A stretch of DNA of 64,000 nucleotides from Taenia hydatigena (GCA_036345935.2 JADWOT020001200.1:104852-168851); one strand, 5' to 3'; shown: positions 13,020-24,920, counted from the first letter of the stretch. The notes: generated by a model from the sequence alone, not told the origin. Numbers and translations are program-made.

Positions 13020-14009
13020 GGTCTTCAACGTGAATGTAGCATGTACACCCACCAGTGTACAGCGGTGAGTAGATTCACAAGTCGAATTCAAAGATAGGAG
13101 GGTAGCAGCAAAGGTTGAGGCTGAAAATATGCGTCTCGGTGTCTGAGAGTACACGCACCAGATGCCACGTATGTGATAAGGCAGTCCGCGGCAATGCAGA
13201 AGAAGTCAGTAATACCTAGTCGCACATACAATCATTCTTTCTGATCGACTACTTAAGTCACATAATATAAGCAAACAGCCTGTGGTGCATTAAAATTAGA
13301 TTCCAAAATTGCGAATACTTTGAAAATTCTTATTCTTATACGCAACGGCTAAGAGTTGAGGGATAAAGCTACCACCATAGCCTACGAAAACGCCTCTGCA
13401 TCGGTAATAGCACCGAGCTGATACATTGCCTACAGTCCGACAATTTCGAATCACTTTAATTTTGTTCCCAATCCACACACTGCATCAATAAGCGTAGGTC
13501 TTTTCAAGTATCACTGTATATTGCTTATTGTGAAAGCTTTTAAGCACTCTGTAGAATGCCGTTATAGACCATTTAATCATAAAAATGAATGAGCGTGTAA
13601 GGCCTTACTTCTTCTTCATATGACATGGAGACAGGCCCACTGTACCATCCCCACCAAATTCGTCGTCCAATTGTTTTGCCACCGGTTGAACCAAATGCGA
13701 TAACTATCAGAAAACTTGGAAAAAGGAGGAAAGTAGAAACCACTTACGGCCTCAAATATCTTTTGCACGCAGTCCAAGTTCGGGTAGGGATCCAACGTCC
13801 GCCACATGGAGCCTGTCACGACAGGCGTTTGCTTTGACATGAGGACGTTGGATGCAACATTCAGATGTCAACAATCCCGATGTTCGAAATCTGGATAATC
13901 AAGATATAAGATGACGCAGTCATAATCGCTCGGCTGCATCCTTTCTCTTCCTTCTCCACATTCTTCAGACCGTTAACTCATGTCCTGCATGATGCTGTAT
14001 GCCGTCCTA
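13020..14009 (-). repeat. Long inverted repeat, right arm with an exon fragment
   Basis: Reverse-complement partner of 9435-10430. The 455 bases 13555-14009 carry the 3' part of the BRCT-like exon on the minus strand, with donor GAGGCC|GTAAGT (GT at 13747-13746) and the same 74-codon open stretch as the left arm. Upstream exon sequence is missing because the copy is broken at 14009/14010, where P-block DNA starts. It is therefore a truncated pseudo-exon. Confidence 0.8.
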
Positions 14010-15021
14010 GGAAGTAGGAAGTCTTCTGCGGTGAATAGATTAATGAATAGAAGATTAAAAGCGTAGAGAAGTAGAGGAGCAAAAAAGGGAAGGAGGAGGA
14101 GGACAAGGCATCTACGACAATAAAATGAAAGAAAGAAATGGAGAATGTTTGCGTTGCGATGAAGACGAGCGCTTGTTTGCGCCAATGAGTGGAGGGTGGG
14201 AGGCAAGGATAAAGGAGGAAGGAGAGGAGAAGGGAATGTTGGATGGTCAGATGGAAAGAAATGGCAGTGCTGCATACGCACATTCATGAGACTTGAAATA
14301 ACAGTGTATATGATGGGAATATGAAAGGAAGTAGAATAAAGAATGCGTCAACAATAAGGGAAGGAAGGAAAAGTAGTTGATGAATGATCCTATGTCACTT
14401 AGAAAGGGCATTAAAGAAGAAAGATTCGAAAGGGAGAATAAGAAGGATTGGAATGGAAGGAATGTCATGCACACAATAGAGTTAGGTGAGAGATTTTTGA
14501 GTAGATAAAGAAAAGGTAAATAAATGTGTCACATAGTTGTGATGGTGGAAAAATGGCGAAAGGAAAAAATAGTGGCGATGAACTTGATGGAACCAAGTTT
14601 ATGAATGAAGAAGAAACTAAGTGTTTGATCTATCCTTCTATAATCTTTCGGATTTTCTTTTTAAGAACGAGATGCATTGCAAGAATGATTTGTGGCAGTG
14701 CGGTGAGTTGCGTTGTACAACGATATTAATTAAAGGTAAAGTGGGAGGGAGCGAGGGAAGAAGAACAAAGGAACCCTTACTTTTCCCTCCATAACTGATA
14801 TATGCAAATAGTAAAAAACAATGAAAACAATGGAAAGAAGGCGTATAAGGAAAGAGAGAAAGAGGGACCGAAGGAAATGAAGGAGGTAGAAGGGAGGGTC
14901 AGTAGTCGTAATGGTGGTGGGTGGAAAGAGGTGAAGGTGGGTTGGCAAATAAATAAGCAATTGTACAAAAGTGGGAAAAAAGGAAAGAAGGAAAGAAAAA
15001 GAAAATGAAAGGAACCCTTTT
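14010..15021 (-). repeat. Family P block, inverted copy (purine-rich on plus)
   Basis: On the minus strand this aligns with 3641-4560, including the words CCACCCACCACC, GACCCTCCCTTCTACC, GTCGTAGATGCCTTG and CCGCAGAAG. It carries an insertion of roughly 100 bases relative to the other copy near 14560-14640. The plus strand is a run of about 1 kb with few pyrimidines. Apparent ORFs on both strands, including hydrophobic ones, follow from the bias. Confidence 0.75.
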
Positions 15022-15046
15022 GAATGGTTTGACTGCAATCGCAAGT

Positions 15047-15062
15047 GTCACACATGCATGAC
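15047..15062. promoter_or_regulatory. Near-palindromic 16-mer motif, site 1
   Basis: GTCACACATGCATGAC, one of several related 16-mers built on GTCACA-CATG-TGTGAC. Here it sits just outside the P block. The role is unknown. A dyad with an E-box-type core could bind a dimeric factor, but that is inference. Confidence 0.35.
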
Positions 15063-16189
15063 GGTGGGTAGGTAGGTAGGATGAGGTTAAATACAGCGGA
15101 TTTAAAGGTACTAAGGCCAAGAACATAGCTTATTTAACAAAATATAATTAAAAAGCCTTTTTGATAAGTAAGGTTAAGCTTTGTTTGAATAAAATTTGCT
15201 ATAGAAAGGAAATTCTTGGGGAAGAAGAGGAGAGGGGTGAGAGAAGAGAAAGGAGTGGCTGCTCTGCGTTGATTGAAAGGGCAGCAGTAGTAGTATTTAG
15301 CCCTAAAATGACGTAAAATAACTGTGACCCCTTGGTTCCATTAAAATTTCATGCAGAATTACCAATTAGCATCGAAAGAAAACACGCAGAGTGGCTTATG
15401 CAATTTTACAAAATTATTCTTTCTATAGTCAAGGCGACATAGGGTCGCCGAAATGAACACTCCTAATACACTACAGGCTTCAAAATACTGTCAGTCAATC
15501 ATCAATACATTGGTACTACTACAGCGCTGCATTTGTGCCACCCACACGTCAGTATGGAGCTGTCACCTCTGCTCACACCAGTAATCGCCTACCTACCTGT
15601 TCACACTGGAGTTTGCGTGGTGCGTCATTCCCTCGAGTGTGCGGTCGCGAACAAATGCGAGGAGGCTTGAAGCTGTGACAAATTGTGGTTGGATGAATGC
15701 CTTCCAATAAGCACGTGTTATGTGATTGGCGCAGCTCAGGGCTTAATCACAATCGGCATAACTAAGAATATGTAGACGTCAAAGAAACTGTGATTTGGAT
15801 CTTGTGGTAATGCATTGCATTTTTCCACTACAATTGCCGCCCTTCATCTCCGAATGCACCTCTGTCACACCCCGATGGGGTGGAGCCACCGAAGAGCAGG
15901 TGAAAGGTGTAAGTTAGCACCAGACGAGTCGCGTGTTGGTTGGCTAAACGGAGCCAACCGCATGGAGTCCTTGCATCAGCAGTCACCACATAAAAACTGC
16001 AAAAGTGTTCAAGCGGATCACATGAACTATTCTACCTCAAATTCAGATAGGCATGATATGTTTTAGCAGTATCTTGCCAGTAGCCCCATTCCTCCTGCCT
16101 AACTGGATAAGAACTGCCTGATCTGGTGAAGGCAAGTGGGATTAGTGCTTGCCTACGTGTCACCAGCACGAATACATGCCTCATGTTTG
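15063..16189. other. Gene-free stretch, nothing recognised
   Basis: A short GGTA microsatellite lies at 15064-15079. No ORF with splice signals or motifs is seen. Around 15590-15690 a few words echo 33178-33270, too weakly to define a repeat. Confidence 0.4.
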
Positions 16190-16490
16190 CGTTCAGCATT
16201 CAGTTGTTGGAGTGTTGGGGAGTGCAAGTGCCTCCCTGCATTTGAGACTGCTGTCGGCAAATGCAGTAATCTCGCTGTTGATGGTGAGTTCTTTCTCCAT
16301 TCCTCACCTTCCTATCCACAAACCAGCCTAGTTATTTGTAAGCTTATATCCCTCTCCCTCCTAACTTTGGCTTCCTTTGTTACATTCCACGCTTATACAT
16401 TTCTGCATGCCTTTCTGCCCTCCAATTCGACACATTTCCATAGCTGTTCGTACATTGAGGATTCAGTCATTTATACTATCGTCCGCTCTT
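16190..16490 (+). pseudogene. Exon-and-donor relic shared with 43140-43430
   Basis: This aligns with the reverse complement of 43140-43430 across a candidate donor: TTGATG|GTGAGTTC here (GT at 16284) and CTGATG|GTAAGTTC there. In the frame ending at the donor the peptides are LRLLSANAVISLLM here and LGLL-stop-TNLVLALLM there, so coding similarity is suggestive but one copy has a stop. Intronic sequence beyond the donor also aligns, up to a TGAGGATTCAGTCATTTA segment near 16456. The gene of origin is not recognised. Confidence 0.35.
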
Positions 16491-17439
16491 GTTGACTCTT
16501 TAATCGCTATAGGTCAGCTCATTCACTCATTTCGATTGGCTTTGAAGGGAATTTCCTCTTTGACTCAATTCTCGACGAGTTTTCATCCAGTGGAGGACGT
16601 GATTCGATCCCGATGTATTCTACCTGGGCTTCATACGCTAGATAAATGTGATGGTGAAACAATTTTTAATAGACCAAGCTTTGAGGTGGAATGGATGCTG
16701 CAAAACTTTTGCATGATGATAGAGTCCTCATTGCCAACGAGTTCATGGCCAACGGTCCACATCGAGACTGCCTGAGGACTGCTTAGTGATGCCATCTGGA
16801 CTGCATGAAGCTTATTTACATGTTGTTGCCCACTGTCCTTCTCCCTCATCCTTTTGCACTATCTCTCCTCCCTGAAAAATAGGTCGTCTCTCACGGCAGA
16901 GCAGGCAGTAAGATACGCCATAGACTTGATGACTAGGACATCTGGCTGCATAAGATCCACTTTAAGGCCTTGACCGCAATTCATTTACTTATTAATACTC
17001 TCAGAAGAAAAGCAGGAAGAAAACCATAGGGTTAGATGAACCAACCTTTTTGACTAATCGACGAGCATTCTTTTCACGCAACCCATTTTACTCAAAGCCA
17101 CTCTGACCCACCCTGGCGTGCGTTCATCGCCGTGTTGTTTCAGACACGTCCACAAACCCATCGACTAGAGCTACCTTACCATCTCACCTCTGCTGGTCCA
17201 AGCTGTCACGACTACCCGAGATGAAAGATTTTGTCATCTACGGCGCAGTCACTTACTATTTACTACCAGTGAAATAAAATGCTCATATTTATTGAATTCT
17301 CTTTGATGCAGGAGGCGGCAAATGCCTTTTATACCGGTTTTGTGTTAAGAAGCCTTTAGCGGCACTACAATGGCGACTGGAAAGAATTTTAGCATTAAAA
17401 ATGAAGTTAAGCAAATGGTAGGAAGAAGTTTTCAATCGG
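16491..17439. other. Gene-free stretch, nothing recognised
   Basis: A 132-codon open frame (16377-16775) overlaps the start but shows no motif or conservation. Nothing else is supported. Confidence 0.4.
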
Positions 17440-17449
17440 TCAGCAACAA

Positions 17450-17615
17450 TAAACTGATGAAATTTTCGTTTAGCTGGGCGTCTAGGTCGTGATGTCTGCG
17501 GTGTGTCTAGAGAGTCATGGTAGACAGAAGAGGCCGTGTAAGGCTCACTGACTTCATATGGAACAAACTTCTTCATTTTATTTCCCATTTTACTAAATTT
17601 GAGTTCGATGCGGTC
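17450..17615 (-). CDS. Candidate exon of an unknown protein
   Basis: On the minus strand an acceptor-like CATCTTAG is followed in phase 0 by an open frame that reads DRIELKFSKMGNKMKKFVPY, then EVSEPYTASSVYHDSLDTPQ, then a basic RPRRPAKRK patch. The composition, with charged, aromatic and polar residues mixed and a basic cluster, looks like real protein rather than chance translation. The frame stays open to 17289 but reads less like protein beyond about 17450. I see no convincing donor, so the 3' limit is a guess. No family is recognised and no second copy exists in the window. Confidence 0.3.
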
Positions 17616-17639
17616 CTAAGATGCTCATCATAAAAGGGC

Positions 17640-19899
17640 CCACATGTCACCGTTATGCAATGGAAAATGAAATGCATTTTTATGACATCTCTATCGCTTT
17701 TAAGCTTCTTTAGAGACAATGATGGATGGCTATCAGCCGAAGATAAAAGCCAAATTCTGAACCTTCGGGATCCTTATGATCAAAGGTTCTAACTAACGGA
17801 GACACAACGCACAAGGATTGGTTCATTTGCCAGATATTGAAATGTTTGCCAGCGGCAGAGGTTTCTGTGTGCTCCCATACAATAAATTTATTTTTTTTGT
17901 TACATTCCTTCTTTAAGCTTCTCAGGCAAAACCACTCTTAATCATGCGCGTAATGAAGTGCATGAGTTCTATTGTGAGGGCGGATGCCTCCCATCGCCGC
18001 AATAGCTTAGCTAATGCGCATGAGGTAGAATTTTTCTGCACCATGAAATCCTGCTGGAACGCACAGCCTAAAAGCGACCATCATTTAAGGAACTCTAATT
18101 TACGTGAAAATGAAAGACTGATGCCAAATTCATCTCGTGCTTCTCCTAATAAATTCTGTGGAGCTGACGCAGGTCGTAAAATAACAGGAAAATGCAATGG
18201 TGCACTGCCTCTGTAATCTGTTTTGGGCTTGACTCCATTGCGGAATTCCGACCTCCCCTTCGGTCGTCGCTCCTCATCGCTTTTTCGTAGAGCCATAAAA
18301 AGCAGGTTTGAGTTGGCTAGTAAATGCGGTTGTAATGTGCCTGCCTAACAATATGAATCAAGGAAAGCATATTATTATGTCTTCAAAGGTATTTTACAGG
18401 AAACGTGACACTTTCATAAGACCTATTTGATTCACATTGCCAAGTATCCCCTATGTTCTTATTTAAGTGATTCCCCAATAAATTTTGAATTTTTCGTTTG
18501 TGATTACTTTCCCTTGCTTAGCAATTTTGGTGCAGACGTACTCCACAAGTGTTCATATTCAGAACAGAGCCTTCTTTATTAGAAGCGCGGTGGAGAAAGA
18601 AATGTTGTCGGAGAAAGAAAAATATTGAGTGCAAATTTCTTACGCTCATTGCAATTCCGTCTGCAGATGGTTGGCTAGAGCGAAGGCGACTGCGATCTAC
18701 ATCAAGACTACCCTCTCCATTCACCTCACGTGATGACCACGTGGTAGTTCCAGTTTTATGGTGCCCTCGACTAGAAATTATCATCACCGACTGCTTTGAT
18801 TTGCGTATGTACTTGCGTGGTCAAGACCTCACCGACTGCCTAACCAGATACTCGTTCCACAACACAGAGAAATGCGCAAAAGGAGTCTCAGTGAATCCAG
18901 AGTGGCTGACGGCTGGTCAGAGGAGACAGCCAATTTTGAGCTACAGTGTCTGAGACGCTTCAGTGGCGCGAAACGACATGCAATGGCACTGACCTCTGAC
19001 ATATTTGAAAGTGCCAGCACTGAATAATTATATTTAGGTTTTGGGTCACTCATGCATTCTAAGCAACGTTCAATAACTGGAAAGCAACCTGGCATCGCCA
19101 AACCGTTTACTTATTCACGTATCATTTCGTGGTGGATTTGCCAAATAATTAGCATTAATTGAGATCAGCAAAAGCTGAGTTCCAACCTGGTGGCGCTGCC
19201 AGAGGACAGGGTTGGTGAACAATCACCTCATCTCTGGCTGAAAGGAACCGGCCATGATCTACAGAGGAGGTGGATGGAACAAACGTTGCTGGATGAAACT
19301 CGTACTGCCATCCACTTTCCACATTAGCACATTTTTAAATAAAACACCATAAGTTAAAAGTATGCCATATGAGCCTTTAGGTAGCCCTGTTACGCATCCA
19401 CGGGTATCGCAAGTGGGAGAAGTAGTGTATGAATGCCCACACGAGTGAGGAGGCATGCAAGTCAGGGGACGCGATTGGGCAAGCTCATAAATATTTTTAC
19501 CATTATAAATAAAAGATGGTTCGCACTGTAAAGTTCTTCCATATTTCTGGGGCCTAAACTATTCAATAGTCACACAACTGCCTCAAACGAAGCGAGATGG
19601 CCGCGACATTCCCAGTATACCCTCTAAACGCCAACATCCCAGCCAACCTTCTCACAGTCCTTCAATCTGCTGATCCAACGATCTCAGTTGACCTCTAGTC
19701 TCCTATTCAAGTCATTCGGATCAAAGTGCTATAATAAAGACGAGGTTGTGGATGGAGAGAGTAGACCACTCCATTGAGGTGTGCGAGGCATCTCAGGACC
19801 AGGAGGATCCCACCGAGTGGTGGTGTTCTTCTTGAAGAACTAGACTGAAGTTTAGACCTTTTGTATCAGGTTTTTCTCAAGCTTGCGTTGACTGCGATT
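17640..19899. other. Gene-free stretch, nothing recognised
   Basis: The longest frame is 134 codons (18549-18953), with another of 90 codons on the opposite strand. Neither has splice context or motifs. I found no match to the repeat families. Confidence 0.4.
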
Positions 19900-20290
19900 A
19901 ATTATTGAAATTACGCTTCCAGCATTACATGTCATGCCCTGATTGCCTGCAAGATGTCGCACGTCACACATGCGTGACATGTGGGATACAAGCCATAACA
20001 AAAAAAAGAATGTCATTGTTGTTAAATTATATGTGCGTAATTTTTTGAGGCTAATGCGGTTGCAAACATGGATCTTTTTCCACAACGAGAGGGAACACAA
20101 GTAACCAAATGGTTCTGCAATGCCAGAGCGCTTGCATAGTTTCTAAAGGCAATTCGAATGCCTCTATACCCATACGCTCAAACAGATCTGTTTTCTTTTG
20201 CCTTTTAGAGTTACTATAGGGATTAAAAAAGCAAACAAAGTGGATCGTTTTATAGGCAAAAGTCAAAATAACATTAAGAGAATCATAAAA
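19900..20290 (+). repeat. Family C repeat, short copy
   Basis: Matches 42290-42570, 43690-43960 and 50840-51010. Shared landmarks are the GTCACACATG...TGTGAC motif followed by a GCTAATG(C/T)(G/T)(G/T)TTGC(A/G)AA segment near 20051 and the following cluster around CAATGCCAGAGCGCTT. It is isolated from the E and D parts that accompany C elsewhere. Confidence 0.6.
19963..19978. promoter_or_regulatory. Near-palindromic 16-mer motif, site 2
   Basis: GTCACACATGCGTGAC inside the family C copy. One base away from a perfect dyad. Confidence 0.35.
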
Positions 20291-20969
20291 TAAAAGCGTT
20301 TGTTGAAATTATATCGTAGTTTGTCTCAATTATTTCAAGATTTTGATTGTGAAAGTGTTGGTTTACAAAGCCTGCTAAGACGTACTTTTGCTAAGGATGT
20401 AGTGTAGCTACTGTTTTTTTTGATACTTTTTATAGCTTTTCTTTATCAACTCCTTATTTTTATCAGTCACGTCTCCAATGCACCCAAAGTCGAGGTCGAA
20501 AATGTGGTTGGCGCGCTTGACTGCGCCTGTAGCTACTTTTGCCAGCGGTTGAAGGCCAGCGATAATTAAAAAACGATTATCTTTTCCTTCCTGACTCAAA
20601 ATAGCACTAAAAATGGATTGCTTCAACATTTTCAACATTTTTGCGGCACAAATAGTAGATCCAATGACTCAGCTTCAATGCCAGCGTCAAGTTGGAATGT
20701 TGACATTTACTCACAAAAGTTTTACCACACGCCGGTGTAAGTGTTGGGATACGCAGTAGTAACAAATGGACAAACTTCAGGAACAGAAGGCGTTGCCCTT
20801 TTACGTCTAGTTCCACTCGTCTGCCTCCAGCCCTGCACCACTTCACTAGGGGCCTCTACAACTACGTCGCGTCACTGAAGCACTAGACTAGGCGTGCCTT
20901 GACTTACCAACCCGAAAATAAAGAAGCTTTGTATTCAACCGAGTTGACGCTAGGCACAACGTAAACATT
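20291..20969. other. Gene-free stretch with a possible terminal exon
   Basis: On the minus strand, after an acceptor-like GAGTCAG, a frame reads EGKDNRFLIIAGLQPLAKVA, then TGAVKRANHIFDLDFGCIGD, then a lysine-rich tail ending in a stop at 20408. The composition is protein-like, but no family is recognised and there is no second copy. It could be a chance ORF. The rest of the stretch holds nothing I can name. Confidence 0.25.
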
Positions 20970-22600
20970 TCAATAAGGGATTAAAATATAGCAAAATATA
21001 CATGCTTAAATAGCACCCACGGGTCTTGTTGGATAAACATCACTCACCTTGCAAGTAACAATAGTGGGTAATTCTGGAATTGCTGTTATAACCAAGCGCA
21101 GACAATTGGCGACTGTTGGTGGGTTCTGCTCACCTTACTGCTATGCCTTCCTTTTTTAACTGGTCGAAGCATTCAACATCCATTGACTCACAGTTGTGGT
21201 GGTATTTTACAATAGTCTTTACCAGATTGATCTGCAAACGTTTGTTCGAGCCACCGCAGTATTCTGGTAGCAGCGCAAAGGCATAGCGTGTAATGCGACA
21301 ATATGGACTCAGGATATGGCCAAGTAGTTACAGCGCAAAGTGCACGTGACTTTCTAAGCATGCAAAGTGTTAAAGGGAAAGAAGCAATTCTTTCCATTTA
21401 TGGATTCGTTAGTTTCCATTAAAATTTCAAAAAGCCGCATTAAGTGGTTCTGCTATTCTGTATTTTAAAGTGTCGATAGCAGCGGTGTTTTCGATTAGCG
21501 GATCACATTGAAGGCTAAAGTAAGGCCTATCGAGCCTTTTCAGATGCGCCAATTCATACTGTAGAATACATGGCACCCCAGCTTTTCATATTGGCTTTTA
21601 ATGAAGACTTTTAAAGTATATTCTTGCTCTCTGAAATCGTTTTACTTTAAGCAAAGTTCCTTTTCTATTTCCATTTGGCTACCCATAAGCAGGAAGTAGT
21701 CAAGTCAAAAGAGAAACCAGTTCTCTTATTGCTTAGACAACAAGTTTAGGATGAACCTTTGCGTCACGCATATGGATGCGTGGTACAATGGGATGGGCTG
21801 TGCCTTGCCCATCACGCACATTGGGGCCGCTACCACACAGCTGATTCTTTCGTACCACCAGCTGAGTATCAGTCGTCTAGGTCAAATTTAACGGTACGGC
21901 AGGTTAAAGTGAATGATGACTGCAGTAGTCAGGCAGATAGTTAACGACGACTGACTGGAAGAGACACATCCTCACTTCACTCCTCATAACCATTATTGTG
22001 TAGTAACTAAGCTAGAGTCAGATATTGCGTGATAAATCGACACTGACATTTGCTTTGCCGTCTTTTAAGTTGCCTTCAGACTGCCCGAGTTGTAAGAGAA
22101 CCATCAATCCGCCTTACCACCACGTTAAACACTCTCCATTGACAGGTTGCAGCACTTTTGCGAAGAACTGCGATTTTACTGAGAGTGGTGACTGTGTCCC
22201 TGTTTCTATTAAGTACGTTAGCGGCTGCTTGAAATGTCCACAGTATCGGACATTAATGCAAATCAACACATCCACATTATCTGCATCGAGTTGTTACAAT
22301 TGAAAAAGACTTTTAACAGTGTGGATCAAATCGGGCTAGTATCAGCAAGGTTCGTTAATGTTCACCTATTTTCTAAAGTGATGCAAAGTCATGCACCTTA
22401 CAATCATAACAGTGCCCTCCCTCATCAAATCAGCGGCCTACCTCATCTCTCACGACCCTCACACACAATGGAAGTACCTCTCAATAAGGTGATCAATGCC
22501 TGCTTATTGTTCCACACCCGTTTTACTCATGTGGATAGATTTCGTCCTTCTGAAGTATCCTAAGCGCACATTTCACAAAAGCTTGTAGCCTTTTGTTCGG
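20970..22600 (+). repeat. Family B repeat without the exon
   Basis: Matches 7240-8700 and 30890-31770 directly and 39895-38600 inverted. Landmarks are ATATAGCAAAATATACATGC at 20988, also found inverted at 39868-39887, and the TGTTGGTGGGTTC segment near 21114. The copy ends before the exon part of the unit, so it is 3'-truncated in the sense of the gene. Confidence 0.7.
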
Positions 22601-22789
22601 CACCCATTTCATGAACGTTCTTTTGTTTTCGAATTGTCCCTCAGTTCTTGTAACGCCTGATTTGCCTCATGACAACACAATAGTGCAAAACTAGACGCCA
22701 AATATGCCAGCAACTATTCTCTCGTGGAAACTTCAAGTAAAATGAGTGATTATATAGCAGTGTTGACTACTAAACAGTTTAGCATTGGT

Positions 22790-23760
22790 AGCTGAAATAA
22801 AGGCGTTCCGTCTCTGCTGACCAGCTGCAAACGACTTAGAAACTCACTGAGACTCTTCTTGTTCACTTCTCTGAGTTGTGGAATGGACATCAGGTTAGGC
22901 AGCCAGTGGGATCCCAACTACGAAACACGAGCCCAATTCAAGGCACTCAATAGACAAGTGTAGCAGATTTTATGCAGATCTCAATCACTTCTATTGGCCT
23001 CACCATCTACAGTCGGTGACGCAAAGAGCACAGGAAAGTTCCACTCAACATTTGCCTTCTCAGGCAGAACTCCTTCCCCCACGGCGCTTTCAACACACCA
23101 CAATACCAACGTTTGTTCAACAAAACTTCGAGACCGGTCTACAAGGCGGATTTAAATCCATAATCAGCTTGCTTTAAGCGTTTCTCGTGGCTGCACTATT
23201 CCTCAATATCTACATCACCTAATAGAGAAAACAAGTTGATAACGCTAGATGTAAAATAAGCAAAATTACAGGGATGGCAACGGGTAGAACATTCTGCAAT
23301 GTAGAATTGAAACCACTTATCCAAAGAGCCAAGTGTTTTTGTCGAATAACGTTTAGACAACAAGTCTACGTGAGACTAGTGAATGCAGTCTTTTGCAGGC
23401 AAAACTGTCGTTGACAGAACAAAAATATGCCTTTTTTGATGCATTTTGTACATTCAGGCAAATTTCAAGCACATCACCTTGTCAACTTAAACCAGTTGTT
23501 TTGTGGCCTTCTTGAAAGCAATAAGCAAAAGCAGTTAACAAGGATTAAAAGTGACTACAAGACGGATTCTGAAGACAGCGCAACATTGCCTCTTCCTTGT
23601 CATTTAACGATCCACATCAACCATACAAGATTCATAAAAAAAGCACAATTTATTTTGATACAGGGTGGAACTCTTGCGTCAAGAACGGCCTGTTTAATTT
23701 TTGTTAGAGTTCCTCAAATGATGGTCAAAGATTCAGTTGTACTAACCAGCAAGACTTCAT
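22790..23760 (+). repeat. Family D repeat
   Basis: Matches 34210-34980 and 44040-44820, and in part 42680-42870. Landmarks are the TGACCAGCTG(C/T)AAACGACT segment (22820), a GACATCAGGTTAGGC segment near 22884, and CGAGACCGGTCTACAAGGCG at 23130, which recurs at 34521. A 111-codon frame at 23427-23762 is not kept in the other copies, so I do not call it a gene. Confidence 0.7.
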
Positions 23761-23834
23761 AGTTTAGTATACTTCTGCCCCGTAGGCATAGCCACGGCAG
23801 TGCGGCGAGGGGAGGCATCCACCCTTGCACAAGA

Positions 23835-24920
23835 ATTTATGCAATTCCTTAAGCGTATGATCTGAAGATACTACGATTTGGTAACTTGGAATGACTACGA
23901 GAGAAAAACACTTTATTGCATGAAAGCGAGTCAAAATTTTGCTGTTTTCAAACACCTCAAAATCCGATAAGTAAACCAAGCCTTGTACGAAGCGTGCCAC
24001 TACGCTAGAACCTCAATTATGAGGATCCAAAGGATCGTAAATCAACTTCAACATTCAGCTGACATCCATCCGCCCTTGCTTTTAATGTCGCCTGGAAGGC
24101 GATGAGGATGGCAGGGAAGTGCAATTCAATCCCCATTAGGACGATTAGTGCAAAGTGAATGCTTGCCTATGCCATAACCAGAACAGGATTGCCGAAATTG
24201 TCTGTATCTAATATGAAGTTTGGCAATGATAATAGCATCTTAATGTGGTAATTTTCTATTCGCAGCATACTGTAGTCTGAATTCTGCCTTACCTTGACAG
24301 TAGATCAGAGCAGACTGCAATCTTTTTGTTTTTTTTTTTTTTAATTCCCTTTCTCTTCCTTAGCAGAACATATTACCTTTAAGGTGAGGCTGGTAGGGCA
24401 TGTCCGGAGAAGAAAGTAGAAAGATGCAGTTTTAGTGCATTCCATCCCAGTATATTCCATCCGGGTCTCATACGTAGGTCTGAGGGTAGCTGTGAAAGGG
24501 ATTTACAACTGATTGGACGTTGAAGCCTTTTTGAGGAGGAAAGATCATGCAACGACTTTTGCACCAACGCATTGCGCGCTTCTTTGGCTTCTGATTTGAT
24601 GCACTGAATTTGCGTTTAACTCACCACCCAGAGAGACAACTACTAGCAAGCCGTAAGTAGCTGAAGTTAAGGGAAGAAAAGGGGTCGACTAAGATGAGGG
24701 AAGGCAGTAAGAAAGAAAGAAAGTAGCACGGCGAATAGAGGTAAGAAAGGAGACGAGTTGAACAGAGAGAAGACATAAAAGCCCTTGCTAATGTCATTGG
24801 AAAATCAGGTCTCATCTCGATCTTGTGATTGTTTGATCGGTCACCCGCAAAGTCTCTGGCCGAAAAGTGGAACCTGCGAGTCCAAGCCTTGCTACCCTGC
24901 TTAACTACACGGCTTCTAAC
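23835..24920 (+). repeat. Family A repeat, partial copy upstream of a second direct copy
   Basis: Matches 10480-11580 and 25505-26550. Landmarks are TTATTGCATGAAAGCGAG (23913), a poly-T run at 24329-24342, and the segment ending in CTTAACTACACGGCTTCTAA (24899). It stops there, while the copy beginning at 25505 continues through the full family A. The pair forms a direct duplication separated by about 580 bases. Confidence 0.7.

Noticed and set aside
14730..15055. Overlapping 92-104-codon hydrophobic ORFs on the minus strand
   Set aside because: Same compositional artefact in the inverted P block; several frames are open at once, as expected for a stop-poor pyrimidine strand.
16595..16615. 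B-box-like GATTCGATCCC
   Set aside because: No A box or tRNA fold upstream at a suitable distance.
16377..16775. 132-codon ORF
   Set aside because: Starts inside an intron-like region shared with 43140-43430 and is not open in that copy.
18549..18953. 134-codon ORF, longest after the BRCT-like one
   Set aside because: No recognisable motif and a competing ORF on the other strand; consistent with chance.
23427..23762. 111-codon ORF in family D
   Set aside because: The matching segments at 34840 and 44760 do not keep the frame.
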